A stretch of DNA of 64,000 bases from Curtobacterium sp. 458 (lineage in GTDB: Bacteria > Actinomycetota > Actinomycetes > Actinomycetales > Microbacteriaceae). Numbering within the stretch: the first letter of the stretch is position 1; every line of letters begins with the position of its first letter. The notes beneath the pieces are model-generated. The model did not search any database, was not told the origin of the DNA, and was given only the letters and a program-made list of their open reading frames with translations. Below, piece by piece: positions 39,650 to 47,970 of the stretch. Location: contig NZ_CP129104.1 of assembly GCF_030406605.1 (NCBI RefSeq), positions 2,679,830 through 2,743,829 of the forward strand, read 5' to 3'. Made by a program: the position numbers and the translations under genes.

Positions 39650-40120
39650 ATGGACGACGTGGTGATCCGTGCCTCCCGGCCGACCGACATGGCGGCGGTC
39701 GCCGACCTGCGGTGGCGGTGGAGCGTCGACGAGGACGGCGTCGCCCCGGCGGTGACGCCGGCGGAGTACCGGGACGCGATGCGCGTCTTCGCGGCCGAGC
39801 ACCCCGACTCGCACCGGTGCGTCGTCGCGGAACGGGACGGGCGGGTGCTCGCCATGGCGTGGCTCGCCCTGAACCCTCGGCCGCCGGCGCCGCACCGACC
39901 ACGGGGCCGGGTGGCGGCCGAGCTCCAGACCGTGTACGTGCACCCGGACCTCCGGGGTGCCGGCGTCGCCGGGCGGCTCGTCGAGCGGCTGCTCGAGATC
40001 GCGGACGAGGCCGGAGCCGAACGCGTCGTGGTGCACTCGAGCGTCGTCGGCGAGCGGCTCTACCGGCGGCTCGGCTTCGACGACGCTCGACGGCTGCTGC
40101 AGCGGCCGCCCGAGGACTGA
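39650..40120 (+). CDS. GNAT-family N-acetyltransferase
   Basis: 156 aa, single GNAT domain. The acetyl-CoA loop is VYVHPDLRGAGVAGRLVERLL (Q/RxxGxG/A type), then the C-terminal ERLYRRLGFDDARRL strand-helix. Substrate unknown. The 5' end of the gene contains a CCGTGCCTCCCGGCCG copy of the recurring element (39667-39682). Confidence 0.85.
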   Translation: MDDVVIRASRPTDMAAVADLRWRWSVDEDGVAPAVTPAEYRDAMRVFAAEHPDSHRCVVAERDGRVLAMAWLALNPRPPAPHRPRGRVAAELQTVYVHPDLRGAGVAGRLVERLLEIADEAGAERVVVHSSVVGERLYRRLGFDDARRLLQRPPED

Positions 40121-40145
40121 CACCGCCCAGCCCGAACCGGGTCGG

Positions 40146-40175
40146 CCAGGCTCGGGGCGACCAGGCTCGGAGCGG
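40146..40175. repeat. Two 15-bp tandem repeats (CCAGGCTCGGRGCGR)
   Basis: Copies 40146-40160 and 40161-40175 differ at two bases, lying between the converging GNAT and VOC genes and abutting the VOC stop. No clear hairpin. Confidence 0.6.
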
Positions 40176-40559
40176 TCAGGGCCGCGGCGGGAGCTGCTGC
40201 AGCGTCCAGGCGTTGCCGTCGGGGTCGCGGAAGAAGACGAAGCGGCCCCAGGCGAGCTCGTCGACCCCGATCGCGTCGACGCCGAGGTCCTGCAGGTGGG
40301 CGAGGGCCTCGTCGGCGTCCGGGACGACGACCTGGACCGACTTCAGCGACCCGGGCGGCACGTCCGGCGACATGATCCCCTCGCCGAACGCGATCGAGCA
40401 GGCCGAGCCGGGCGGTGTCGCCTGCACGAACCGGACGTCGTCGGAGACGCGTTGGTCGTGGTCGATGACGAACCCGATGCGCTCGTAGAACTCCCGGGCA
40501 CGGTCGACGTCGCTGACCGGGACCATGATGAGTTCGATCTTCCAGTCGGTCGCGGGCAT
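40176..40559 (-). CDS. VOC-family (glyoxalase/bleomycin-resistance fold) protein
   Basis: 127 aa. Two beta-alpha-beta-beta-beta halves with typical VOC patterns: LIMVPVSDVDRAREFYERIGF at the start, GRFVFFRDPDGNAWTLQQ at the end. These proteins are metal-dependent lyases, dioxygenases or resistance proteins; no finer call is possible. ATG 40559 has AAGGAG upstream. Confidence 0.85.
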   Translation of the reverse strand: MPATDWKIELIMVPVSDVDRAREFYERIGFVIDHDQRVSDDVRFVQATPPGSACSIAFGEGIMSPDVPPGSLKSVQVVVPDADEALAHLQDLGVDAIGVDELAWGRFVFFRDPDGNAWTLQQLPPRP

Positions 40560-40621
40560 GGTCACTCCTTCGTGGGTGCCCGGCGGTCGCGGTGCGGCGG
40601 GGGTCGCTCCGGTCCGGCGCG

Positions 40622-41047
40622 TCAGCGGGCGTCGCGGATCATGTTGGTGATGCGCACGGTGGAGCAGCGCCGCCCCTGGTCGTCGGTGAGGACGATCTCG
40701 TGCGTGGTGAGGGTGTTGCCGAGGTGGATCGCGGTGCAGGTCCCGGTGACGGTGCCGCTCGTGGCGCTGCGGGAGTGCGAGGCGTTGAGCTCGATGCCGA
40801 CGGCGTAGCGGCCGGGGCCGGCGTGGACGTTCGCCGCCATCGAACCGAGGCTCTCGGCGAGGACGACGTACGCGCCACCGTGCAGCAGGCCGACGGGCTG
40901 GCGGTTGCCCTCCACCGGGATCGTGCCGACCGCGCGCTCGGCCGTGAGCTCGGTGATGACCATGCCCATCTTCTCGGCGAGCTCGCCCATTCCGCGCTCG
41001 GCCAGGCGGTCGTCGACCGCGGTGGTGGTGGTCGCTTCGTCGGTCAC
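40622..41047 (-). CDS. Hotdog-fold PaaI-type thioesterase
   Basis: 141 aa from GTG 41047. Hotdog-fold acyl-CoA thioesterase of the YdiI/PaaI group: RQPVGLLHGGAYVVLAESLGSMAA holds the catalytic Glu and HGG loop, then VGIELNASHSRSATSGTVTG. Such enzymes hydrolyse aryl- or DHNA-CoA; the substrate here is unknown. A longer start at 41107 would overlap polA, so 41047 with GGGAG upstream is preferred. Divergent from polA. Confidence 0.85.
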   Translation of the reverse strand: MTDEATTTTAVDDRLAERGMGELAEKMGMVITELTAERAVGTIPVEGNRQPVGLLHGGAYVVLAESLGSMAANVHAGPGRYAVGIELNASHSRSATSGTVTGTCTAIHLGNTLTTHEIVLTDDQGRRCSTVRITNMIRDAR

Positions 41048-41079
41048 GCGCGCAGGACTCCCGTGTCGGATGGCGTCGG

Positions 41080-41085
41080 TAGGCT
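41080..41085 (+). promoter_or_regulatory. -10 box of leaderless polA
   Basis: TAGGCT, 6 nt before GTG 41092. Confidence 0.6.
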
Positions 41086-41091
41086 GTCCGG

Positions 41092-43761
41092 GTGTCGGAC
41101 TCCGCAAAGCCTACCCTCATGGTCATCGACGGCCACTCCCTCGCGTTCCGGGCGTTCTACGCGCTCCCGGTCGACAGTTTCGTGAACCGCGAGGGGCAGC
41201 ACACGAACGCCATCCACGGCTTCATCTCGATGCTGCTCATGCTCCTGCAGCGCGAGAAGCCGACCCACCTCGCGGTCGCGTTCGACATCTCCCGGTTCTC
41301 GTTCCGCACCCGTGAGTACGAGGACTACAAGGGCACCCGCTCCGAGACCCCGCCTGAGTTCAAGGGCCAGATCCCGCTCCTGCAGCAGGCGCTCGAGGCC
41401 ATGGGCATCACGACGGTCACGAAGGAGGACTACGAGGCCGACGACATCCTCGCCACCTTCGCCCGCCAGGGGTCGGAGCAGGGCTACCAGGTCTACGTCG
41501 TCTCCGGCGACCGCGACTCCATCCAGCTCGTGAACGACGACGTCACGCTGCTGTACCCGTCCGTCCGCGGCGTCTCGGAGCTCACCCGGTACGACCGCGA
41601 CAAGGTGTACGAGCGCTACGGCATCGAACCGCACCAGTACCCGGACATCGCGGCCCTCGTCGGCGAGACCAGCGACAACCTCATCGGCATCGACAAGGTC
41701 GGCGAGAAGACCGCCGTCAAGTGGATCAACCAGTACGGGTCGCTCGACGGCGTGCTCGAGCACGCCGACGAGATCAAGGGCGTCGTCGGCGGCAACCTCC
41801 GCGAGCAGAAGGACCGCGCGATCCGGAACCGCAAGCTCAACCGACTCGTGAACGACGTCGAGCTGCCGATCGGGCCGGCGGACGTCGCACTCCGCCCCCT
41901 CGACGAGCAGGCGGTCCGCGACCTCTTCGCGAAGCTCCAGTTCCGCACCCTCCTCGACCGCGTGTTCAAGGTCGCGGGCACGGGGGAGCCGTCCGAGGGC
42001 ACCGCGACCGACGGCGGTGTGGCCGACGGAGCTCCGACGCCGCCGAAGGTCACGACGATCATCGACGAAGAGCTGGGCTACTGGCTCGAGCGCAAGGCGA
42101 AGGACGCTGCGAACGGCTTCGGCGTCGCGGTCGAGGTCATCGACGGCCGCCTCAGCGCGATCGGCATCGCCACGCACGACGACGCCGTGCTCGTCCCCGG
42201 CGGCAGCGGCGCGAAGGACTACGAGCAGCTCGCGGCGTGGTTCGCCTCCGACGCGCCGAAGCACTTCCACGACGCGAAGACCGCGATCAAGACGCTCGCC
42301 ACGGTCGGCTTCACGGTGAACGGGCTCGCCGGCGACGCCCGCATCCTCGGGTGGTTGGCGCAGCCCGGCAAGCAGGGGCAGCCCCTCGCCGACCTCGTCT
42401 ACCAGGAGCTCGGCGAGGAACTCCCCACCGCCGACCCGAACCAGCTCGTGCCCGAGACCGACCCGGTCAACGTCGGCGTCCACGCCTGGTACGTCCTCCG
42501 GGTGACGACGGCGATCCGGGCACGCCTCGACGAGTCCTCGCTGCGGGTGCTCGACGACATCGAGCTGCCGCTCGTGCACGTCCTCGCCGGCATGGAGACC
42601 ACGGGCGTCGCGATCGACCGGCCCGTGCTCACGAACCTGTCGCACGAGCTCGGGGAGCGCGCTGCCGACCTCGCCCAGCAGGCCTTCGCAGAGATCGGGC
42701 ACGAGGTGAACCTCGGATCGCCGAAGCAGCTCCAGGAGGTCCTGTTCACCGAGCTCGCGATGCCGAAGACCCGCAAGACCAAGACCGGGTTCTCGACCGA
42801 TGCCGCCAGCCTCGCCGACCTGCAGGAGCAGCACCCGCACCCGTTCCTCGGCCTGCTGCTGCAGCACCGTGACGCGACGAAGCTCCGGCAGATCGTGGAC
42901 ACCCTCGACGCGGCGATCGTCGACGGCCGCATCCACACCCGGTACGAGCAGACCGGCAGCAGCACGGGCCGCATCTCCTCGACCGACCCGAACCTGCAGA
43001 ACATCCCGGTGAAGACCGCCGTCGGCCGTCGGGTCCGCTCGGCGTTCGCGGTGGCCGAGCCGTACACGACGCTCATCACGGCCGACTACTCGCAGATCGA
43101 GATGCGGATCATGGCGCACCTCTCCGGCGACCCGGGGCTCATCCAGGCGTTCAACGAGGGCGAGGACCTCCACCGCTTCGTCGGCGCCCGTGTGTTCGGC
43201 GTCGAGCCGGCCGACGTGTCGCCCGAGATGCGGACGAAGGTCAAGGCGATGTCGTACGGCCTCGCCTACGGCCTGAGCGCCTTCGGCCTGTCGAAGCAGC
43301 TGCGCATCGAGCAGTCCGAGGCCCGAACGCTCATGACCGAGTACTTCGCCCGCTTCGGCGCCGTCCGCGACTACCTCCGCAACGTGGTCGAGCAGGCACG
43401 CGAAGACGGCTACACCGAGACGATCTTCGGCCGCCGCCGGCCCTTCCCGGACCTCAAGAGCCCGAACCGCGTCCTGCGCGAGAACGCCGAGCGTGCCGCA
43501 CTCAACGCGCCGATCCAGGGTTCCGCCGCCGACATCATGAAGATCGCGATGCTCGGCGTCGCGGCCGACCTGCGGGACGGCGACCTCGAGTCGCACCTGC
43601 TCCTCCAGGTGCACGACGAGCTCATCCTCGAGGTCGCTCCCGGCGAGCAGGACCGCGTCGAGGAGATCCTGCGCACCCGGATGGGCGGGGCGGCCGAGTT
43701 GAGCGTCCCGCTCGACGTCTCGGTCGGCGTCGGCCCGAACTGGGAAGCCGCCGCGCACTGA
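41092..43761 (+). CDS. polA: DNA polymerase I
   Basis: Repair and Okazaki-fragment polymerase; 889 aa. N-terminal 5'-3' exonuclease (VIDGHSLAFRAFYALP, YEADDILAT, VVSGDRDSIQLV, ETSDNLIGIDKVGEKTA). The middle 3'-5' exonuclease domain is degenerate: the DTE box position reads GVAVEVID and the second motif HDAKTAIKTL lacks the catalytic Asp, as known for actinobacterial PolA. Polymerase domain intact: TGRISSTDPNLQNIPVK, ADYSQIEMRIMAHLSGD, KAMSYGLAYGLSAFGL, LLQVHDELILEV. Leaderless GTG. Confidence 0.97.
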   Translation: MSDSAKPTLMVIDGHSLAFRAFYALPVDSFVNREGQHTNAIHGFISMLLMLLQREKPTHLAVAFDISRFSFRTREYEDYKGTRSETPPEFKGQIPLLQQALEAMGITTVTKEDYEADDILATFARQGSEQGYQVYVVSGDRDSIQLVNDDVTLLYPSVRGVSELTRYDRDKVYERYGIEPHQYPDIAALVGETSDNLIGIDKVGEKTAVKWINQYGSLDGVLEHADEIKGVVGGNLREQKDRAIRNRKLNRLVNDVELPIGPADVALRPLDEQAVRDLFAKLQFRTLLDRVFKVAGTGEPSEGTATDGGVADGAPTPPKVTTIIDEELGYWLERKAKDAANGFGVAVEVIDGRLSAIGIATHDDAVLVPGGSGAKDYEQLAAWFASDAPKHFHDAKTAIKTLATVGFTVNGLAGDARILGWLAQPGKQGQPLADLVYQELGEELPTADPNQLVPETDPVNVGVHAWYVLRVTTAIRARLDESSLRVLDDIELPLVHVLAGMETTGVAIDRPVLTNLSHELGERAADLAQQAFAEIGHEVNLGSPKQLQEVLFTELAMPKTRKTKTGFSTDAASLADLQEQHPHPFLGLLLQHRDATKLRQIVDTLDAAIVDGRIHTRYEQTGSSTGRISSTDPNLQNIPVKTAVGRRVRSAFAVAEPYTTLITADYSQIEMRIMAHLSGDPGLIQAFNEGEDLHRFVGARVFGVEPADVSPEMRTKVKAMSYGLAYGLSAFGLSKQLRIEQSEARTLMTEYFARFGAVRDYLRNVVEQAREDGYTETIFGRRRPFPDLKSPNRVLRENAERAALNAPIQGSAADIMKIAMLGVAADLRDGDLESHLLLQVHDELILEVAPGEQDRVEEILRTRMGGAAELSVPLDVSVGVGPNWEAAAH

Positions 43762-43806
43762 CGCCGGTGTGGTCGCGTCACCGACGTGACCACCCGGCGG
43801 ACGGAC

Positions 43807-43832
43807 GGCTCGGTGCCCGCCGGCACCGAGCC
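43807..43832 (+). terminator. Terminator after polA
   Basis: 11-bp stem GGCTCGGTGCC/GGCACCGAGCC, loop CGCC. The right flank GAGCCTCCCGTC belongs to the recurring element. Confidence 0.75.
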
Positions 43833-43871
43833 TCCCGTCGGTCCGTCTCGCGGCGGGTCGCCGCCGCTGGG

Positions 43872-43877
43872 TAGGGT
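43872..43877 (+). promoter_or_regulatory. -10 box of the leaderless DUF885 gene
   Basis: TAGGGT, 7 nt before ATG 43885. Confidence 0.6.
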
Positions 43878-43884
43878 CGATCGC

Positions 43885-45564
43885 ATGAGCGAAGAGCGTC
43901 CTTCCCGTCAGCCCACCGCCGTCGACCGCGTCGCCGAGGACTGGGTGACCACCCTCGTCGACCTCGACCCGACCGTCGCCACCTACATCGGTGTGCCCGG
44001 GCGGACGGGGGAGTACGGGGACACCTCGCCCGCCGGTGCCGCCGCGATGGCCGAGGCCGCGGCCGCGGCGAAGCGTGCGCTCGACGCCGCCGAGGCGACC
44101 GACGACGTCGACCGGGTCACGAAGGCCGACCTCGGCGCCGAGCTCGACCTGGTCGCCGAGTCGTACGCGCGGAAGCTGCACCTCCGCGACCTCAACGTCA
44201 TCGCCAGCCCCGCCCAGAACGTCCGCGAGGTCCTCGACCTCATGCCGACCGCGACCGAGTCCGACTGGCAGGACGTCGCCAGCCGTCTCGCCGCGCTCCC
44301 CGACGCCCTCGAGGGCATCCGCGAGACCCTGCTCGAGGGCACACGCGAGCAGGTGACGCCCGCGAAGCGCCAGGTCGCGCTCATCGCCGAGCAGGCCGGT
44401 CGCACGGGTGCGGAGGACGGCATGTTCCGGCAGCTCGCCGACGGAGCCGCCCTCGACGACGGTGCCGCGCTCCCGGAGTCCCTGCGCGCCGACCTCCGCC
44501 GCGGCGCCGAGGTCGCGGCGGCCGCGTACCGGTCGTTCGGGCAGTTCCTCGAGCACGAACTGCTGCCGCTCGCCACCCCGGTCGACGCCGTCGGCCGAGA
44601 GGACTACGAGCTGCACTCCCGCCGGTTCCTCGGCGCCACGGTCGACCTCGACGAGACGTACGCGTGGGGCATCGAGGAGCTCGCCCGGATGCGCGAGGAG
44701 CAGGAGCGCATCGCCGACCGCATCGAGTCCGGCGCGAGCGTCGCCCGGGCGATCGAGGTCCTCGACCAGGACCCGGCGCGGATCCTGCACGGCACCGACG
44801 CCCTGCAGCGGTGGATGCAGGAGACGAGCGACGAGTCGATCCGCGAGATGGACGGCAGGTACTTCGACATCCCGGACCCGATCAAGCGCCTCGAGTGCCG
44901 GATCGCGCCCACGCAGGAGGGCGGGATCTACTACACCGGTCCGTCCGACGACTTCTCCCGAGCCGGTCGGATGTGGTGGTCGGTGCCGCAGGGTGTGACC
45001 GAGTTCGGCACCTGGCGCGAGAAGACGACCGTCTACCACGAGGGCGTCCCCGGTCACCACCTCCAGATCAGCCAGGGCGTCTACAACCGCGGCGAGCTGA
45101 ACACCTGGCGCCGTCAGCTGGCCGGGTCGTCCGGGCACGTCGAGGGCTGGGCGCTGTACGCCGAGCGCCTCATGGACCAGCTCGGCTTCCTCGACGACGA
45201 CGGCGACCGCCTCGGCATGCTCGACGGTCAGCGCATGCGTGCCGCCCGCGTCGTGCTCGACATCGGCGTGCACCTGCAGAAGACGAACCCGGACGGGGGC
45301 GCCTGGACGTGGGAGTACGCGCTCGACTTCATGGGGCAGAACGTCAACATGGCACCGGAGTTCGTGCGGTTCGAGGTGGCGCGCTACTTCGGGTGGCCGG
45401 GGCAGGCGCCGTCGTACAAGGTCGGGCAGCGCGTGTGGGAGTCCATCCGCGACGAGGTCGCGGCGCGCGAGGGTGCGGCGTTCGACCTGAAGTCCTTCCA
45501 CCACCGCGCGCTCGCGCTCGGCAGCATCGGGCTCGACACGCTGCGGACCGCGCTCGTCGGCTGA
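43885..45564 (+). CDS. DUF885 family protein, putative zinc peptidase
   Basis: 559 aa soluble protein. The metal-site motif TTVYHEGVPGHHLQISQ (HExxxHH form) and HVEGWALYAERLMDQLGF identify the DUF885 family, which structure surveys place with gluzincin-type metallopeptidases; the true substrate is unknown. N-terminal part is helical and Ala/Asp-rich. No signal peptide. Monocistronic: leaderless promoter in front and strong terminator behind. Confidence 0.9.
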   Translation: MSEERPSRQPTAVDRVAEDWVTTLVDLDPTVATYIGVPGRTGEYGDTSPAGAAAMAEAAAAAKRALDAAEATDDVDRVTKADLGAELDLVAESYARKLHLRDLNVIASPAQNVREVLDLMPTATESDWQDVASRLAALPDALEGIRETLLEGTREQVTPAKRQVALIAEQAGRTGAEDGMFRQLADGAALDDGAALPESLRADLRRGAEVAAAAYRSFGQFLEHELLPLATPVDAVGREDYELHSRRFLGATVDLDETYAWGIEELARMREEQERIADRIESGASVARAIEVLDQDPARILHGTDALQRWMQETSDESIREMDGRYFDIPDPIKRLECRIAPTQEGGIYYTGPSDDFSRAGRMWWSVPQGVTEFGTWREKTTVYHEGVPGHHLQISQGVYNRGELNTWRRQLAGSSGHVEGWALYAERLMDQLGFLDDDGDRLGMLDGQRMRAARVVLDIGVHLQKTNPDGGAWTWEYALDFMGQNVNMAPEFVRFEVARYFGWPGQAPSYKVGQRVWESIRDEVAAREGAAFDLKSFHHRALALGSIGLDTLRTALVG

Positions 45565-45572
45565 CGACGAGA

Positions 45573-45616
45573 CGGACTGGAGGCGCGGTGCGGGCCGGCA
45601 CCGCGCCTCCAGTCCG
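45573..45616 (+). terminator. Terminator after the DUF885 gene
   Basis: Perfect 19-bp stem CGGACTGGAGGCGCGGTGC (45573-45591 with 45598-45616), 6-nt loop; contains the CTGGAGGCGCGG form of the recurring element. Confidence 0.9.
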
Positions 45617-45653
45617 CCCCCGGTCGCGTCCCGACGCGCGGCGACACGCCCGG

Positions 45654-45683
45654 TTGTGGCGCTTCCTCCGGTGCGGTTAGACT
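45654..45683 (+). promoter_or_regulatory. Promoter of rpsA
   Basis: -35 TTGTGG (45654-45659) and -10 TAGACT (45678-45683), 18-nt spacer: the best two-box promoter in the window. It leaves a ~118-nt leader. Confidence 0.65.
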
Positions 45684-45807
45684 TGTGCGGCGCAATCCGC
45701 GCCAACCAATCACACCGCTGTCCGGCTCGCCCTCGTCCGAGGTGCGGACCAGAGGGTCGCTCCCTCGCCGTGCAGCCCGACTCATGTCCGTTCGGAGCAA
45801 TCTCTAC

Positions 45808-47271
45808 ATGACAACCACCACGACCAAGGCTCCCAAGCAGGTCGCCATCAACGACATCGGCTCGGCTGATGACTTCCTGGCCGAGGTCGAGAAGACCCTG
45901 AAGTTCTTCAACGACGGAGACCTCATCTCCGGCACCGTCGTGAAGATCGACCGCGACGAGGTCCTCCTCGACGTCGGTTACAAGACCGAGGGTGTCATCC
46001 CCTCGCGCGAGCTCTCGATCAAGCACGACGTCGACCCCAACGAGGTCGTCGAGGTCGGTGACGAGGTCGAGGCCCTCGTCCTCCAGAAGGAGGACAAGGA
46101 AGGCCGCCTGATCCTGTCGAAGAAGCGCGCGCAGTACGAGCGTGCGTGGGGCGACGTCGAGAAGATCAAGGAGTCCGACGGCGTCGTGACCGGCACGGTC
46201 ATCGAGGTCGTCAAGGGCGGTCTGATCGTCGACATCGGCCTCCGCGGCTTCCTCCCGGCCTCGCTCATCGAGCTCCGCCGTGTCCGCGACCTCACGCCGT
46301 ACCTCGGTCAGGAACTCGAGGCGAAGATCCTCGAGCTCGACAAGAACCGCAACAACGTGGTCCTCTCGCGCCGCGCCCTGCTCGAGCAGACGCAGTCCGA
46401 GTCGCGCACCACGTTCCTCAACAACCTCCACAAGGGCCAGGTCCGCAAGGGCGTCGTCTCCTCGATCGTCAACTTCGGTGCGTTCGTGGACCTCGGCGGC
46501 GTCGACGGTCTCGTCCACGTCTCGGAGCTCAGCTGGAAGCACATCGAGCACGCCAGCGAGGTCGTCGAGGTCGGCCAGGAGGTCACCGTCGAGATCCTCG
46601 AGGTCGACCTGGACCGCGAGCGCGTCTCGCTGTCGCTCAAGGCGACGCAGGAGGACCCGTGGCAGGTCTTCGCCCGCACTCACGCGATCGGCCAGATCGC
46701 ACCGGGCAAGGTCACGAAGCTCGTGCCGTTCGGTGCGTTCGTCCGCGTGGCCGACGGCATCGAGGGCCTCGTGCACATCTCGGAGCTGTCGAACAAGCAC
46801 GTCGAGCTCGCCGAGCAGGTCGTGTCCGTCGGTGACGAGGTCTTCGTCAAGATCATCGACATCGACCTCGACCGTCGCCGCATCTCGCTCAGCCTCAAGC
46901 AGGCGAACGAGGGCGTGGACCCGGAGGGCACCGAGTTCGACCCGGCGCTCTACGGCATGCCGACCGAGTACGACGACCAGGGCAACTACAAGTACCCGGA
47001 CGGCTTCGACCCGGAGACCAACGAGTGGCTCGAGGGCTTCGACACCCAGCGCACCGAGTGGGAGGCGCAGTACGCCGCCGCCCAGTCGCGCTGGGAGGCC
47101 CACAAGGCGCAGGTCGCGAAGACCATCGCCGAAGAGGCGCAGGGTGGCTTCGACCTCCCGGCCAGCGCTTCGTCGTCCTCCTCGTTCTCGGGCGAGTCGA
47201 ACGGTGCGGGTACCCTCGCCGACGACGCCTCGCTCGCGGCGCTCCGCGAGAAGCTCAGCTCGACCAACTGA
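45808..47271 (+). CDS. rpsA: 30S ribosomal protein S1
   Basis: Binds mRNA for initiation of leadered transcripts. 487 aa with four S1 domains: DLISGTVVKIDRDEVLLDVG, GVVTGTVIEVVKGGLIVDIG, GVVSSIVNFGAFVDLGGVDG and GKVTKLVPFGAFVRVADGIE, then an acidic and Ser-rich tail (four domains is usual in actinobacteria, six in E. coli). ATG 45808 has GGAG about 10 nt upstream. Followed by a strong terminator and coaE. Confidence 0.97.
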   Translation: MTTTTTKAPKQVAINDIGSADDFLAEVEKTLKFFNDGDLISGTVVKIDRDEVLLDVGYKTEGVIPSRELSIKHDVDPNEVVEVGDEVEALVLQKEDKEGRLILSKKRAQYERAWGDVEKIKESDGVVTGTVIEVVKGGLIVDIGLRGFLPASLIELRRVRDLTPYLGQELEAKILELDKNRNNVVLSRRALLEQTQSESRTTFLNNLHKGQVRKGVVSSIVNFGAFVDLGGVDGLVHVSELSWKHIEHASEVVEVGQEVTVEILEVDLDRERVSLSLKATQEDPWQVFARTHAIGQIAPGKVTKLVPFGAFVRVADGIEGLVHISELSNKHVELAEQVVSVGDEVFVKIIDIDLDRRRISLSLKQANEGVDPEGTEFDPALYGMPTEYDDQGNYKYPDGFDPETNEWLEGFDTQRTEWEAQYAAAQSRWEAHKAQVAKTIAEEAQGGFDLPASASSSSSFSGESNGAGTLADDASLAALREKLSSTN

Positions 47272-47288
47272 TCGAGTCGCATCCGCGA

Positions 47289-47333
47289 CCGGAAGCCCGG
47301 CACTCCCTCAGCAGAGGGGTGCCGGGCTTCCGG
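47289..47333 (+). terminator. Terminator after rpsA
   Basis: 15-bp stem CCGGAAGCCCGGCAC/GTGCCGGGCTTCCGG extended by a G-T pair and two C-G pairs (47289-47306 with 47316-47333). Confidence 0.88.
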
Positions 47334-47354
47334 CGTTGTGCAGGACGGCGCCGT

Positions 47355-47360
47355 TAGCCT
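47355..47360 (+). promoter_or_regulatory. -10 box of leaderless coaE
   Basis: TAGCCT, 7 nt before GTG 47368. Confidence 0.6.
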
Positions 47361-47367
47361 GGTCGGC

Positions 47368-47970
47368 GTGCGCATCATCGGACTCACGGGGGGCATCGCC
47401 GCCGGCAAGTCGACGGTCTCGGCCCGCTGGGCGGAACACGGGGCGGTCGTGGTCGACGCCGATCGGTTGGCCAGGCAGGCGGTCGCTCCGGGGAGCCCGG
47501 GTCTGGCGCAGGTCGCCGAACGGTTCGGTCCGAGCGTGATCGCCGCCGACGGCTCGCTCGATCGCCCGGCCCTCGGCGCGATCGTGTTCGCCGACCCGGA
47601 CGCCCGGAAGGCGCTCGAGGGGATCACGCACCCGGAGGTCTGGCGGCTCGCCCAGCAGGCGTTCGACGCGGCCGCGGCCGCGGACCCCGAGGCCGTCGTC
47701 GTGTACGACGTCCCGCTGCTCGCCGAGGCCGCCGGCTCCCGGCCGATCCGGTTCGACGCGGTCGTGGTCGTCGACTCCCCGGCGGCACAGCGCATCGAAC
47801 GCCTCGTCGAGCACCGCGGCATGGACCACGCGGAGGCCGAACGACGGGTCGCCGCGCAGGCGAGTGACGCCGAGCGTCTGGCCCTCGCAGACCACGTCGT
47901 GGACGCCACCGGGACGCTGGAGGACACGATCCGGTCGGCCGACGCGGTCTGGGCACGGATCGCCCGGTGA
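47368..47970 (+). CDS. coaE: Dephospho-CoA kinase
   Basis: Final step of CoA synthesis. 200 aa from GTG 47368 (VRIIGLTGGIAAGKSTVS); the longer frame from 47338 lies across the promoter and is rejected. P-loop GGIAAGKST, VVDADRLARQAV, YDVPLLAEA and the lid-region Arg residues are present. Some actinobacterial CoaE carry a C-terminal extra domain; this one does not. Overlaps the next gene by 4 nt. Confidence 0.95.
   Translation: MRIIGLTGGIAAGKSTVSARWAEHGAVVVDADRLARQAVAPGSPGLAQVAERFGPSVIAADGSLDRPALGAIVFADPDARKALEGITHPEVWRLAQQAFDAAAAADPEAVVVYDVPLLAEAAGSRPIRFDAVVVVDSPAAQRIERLVEHRGMDHAEAERRVAAQASDAERLALADHVVDATGTLEDTIRSADAVWARIAR

Noticed and set aside
41044..47103. A 2,019-codon open frame on the minus strand
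   Set aside because: It is antisense to polA, the DUF885 gene and rpsA, has Arg/Asp/Val-biased composition and no domains. Long antisense frames are common in high-GC DNA.
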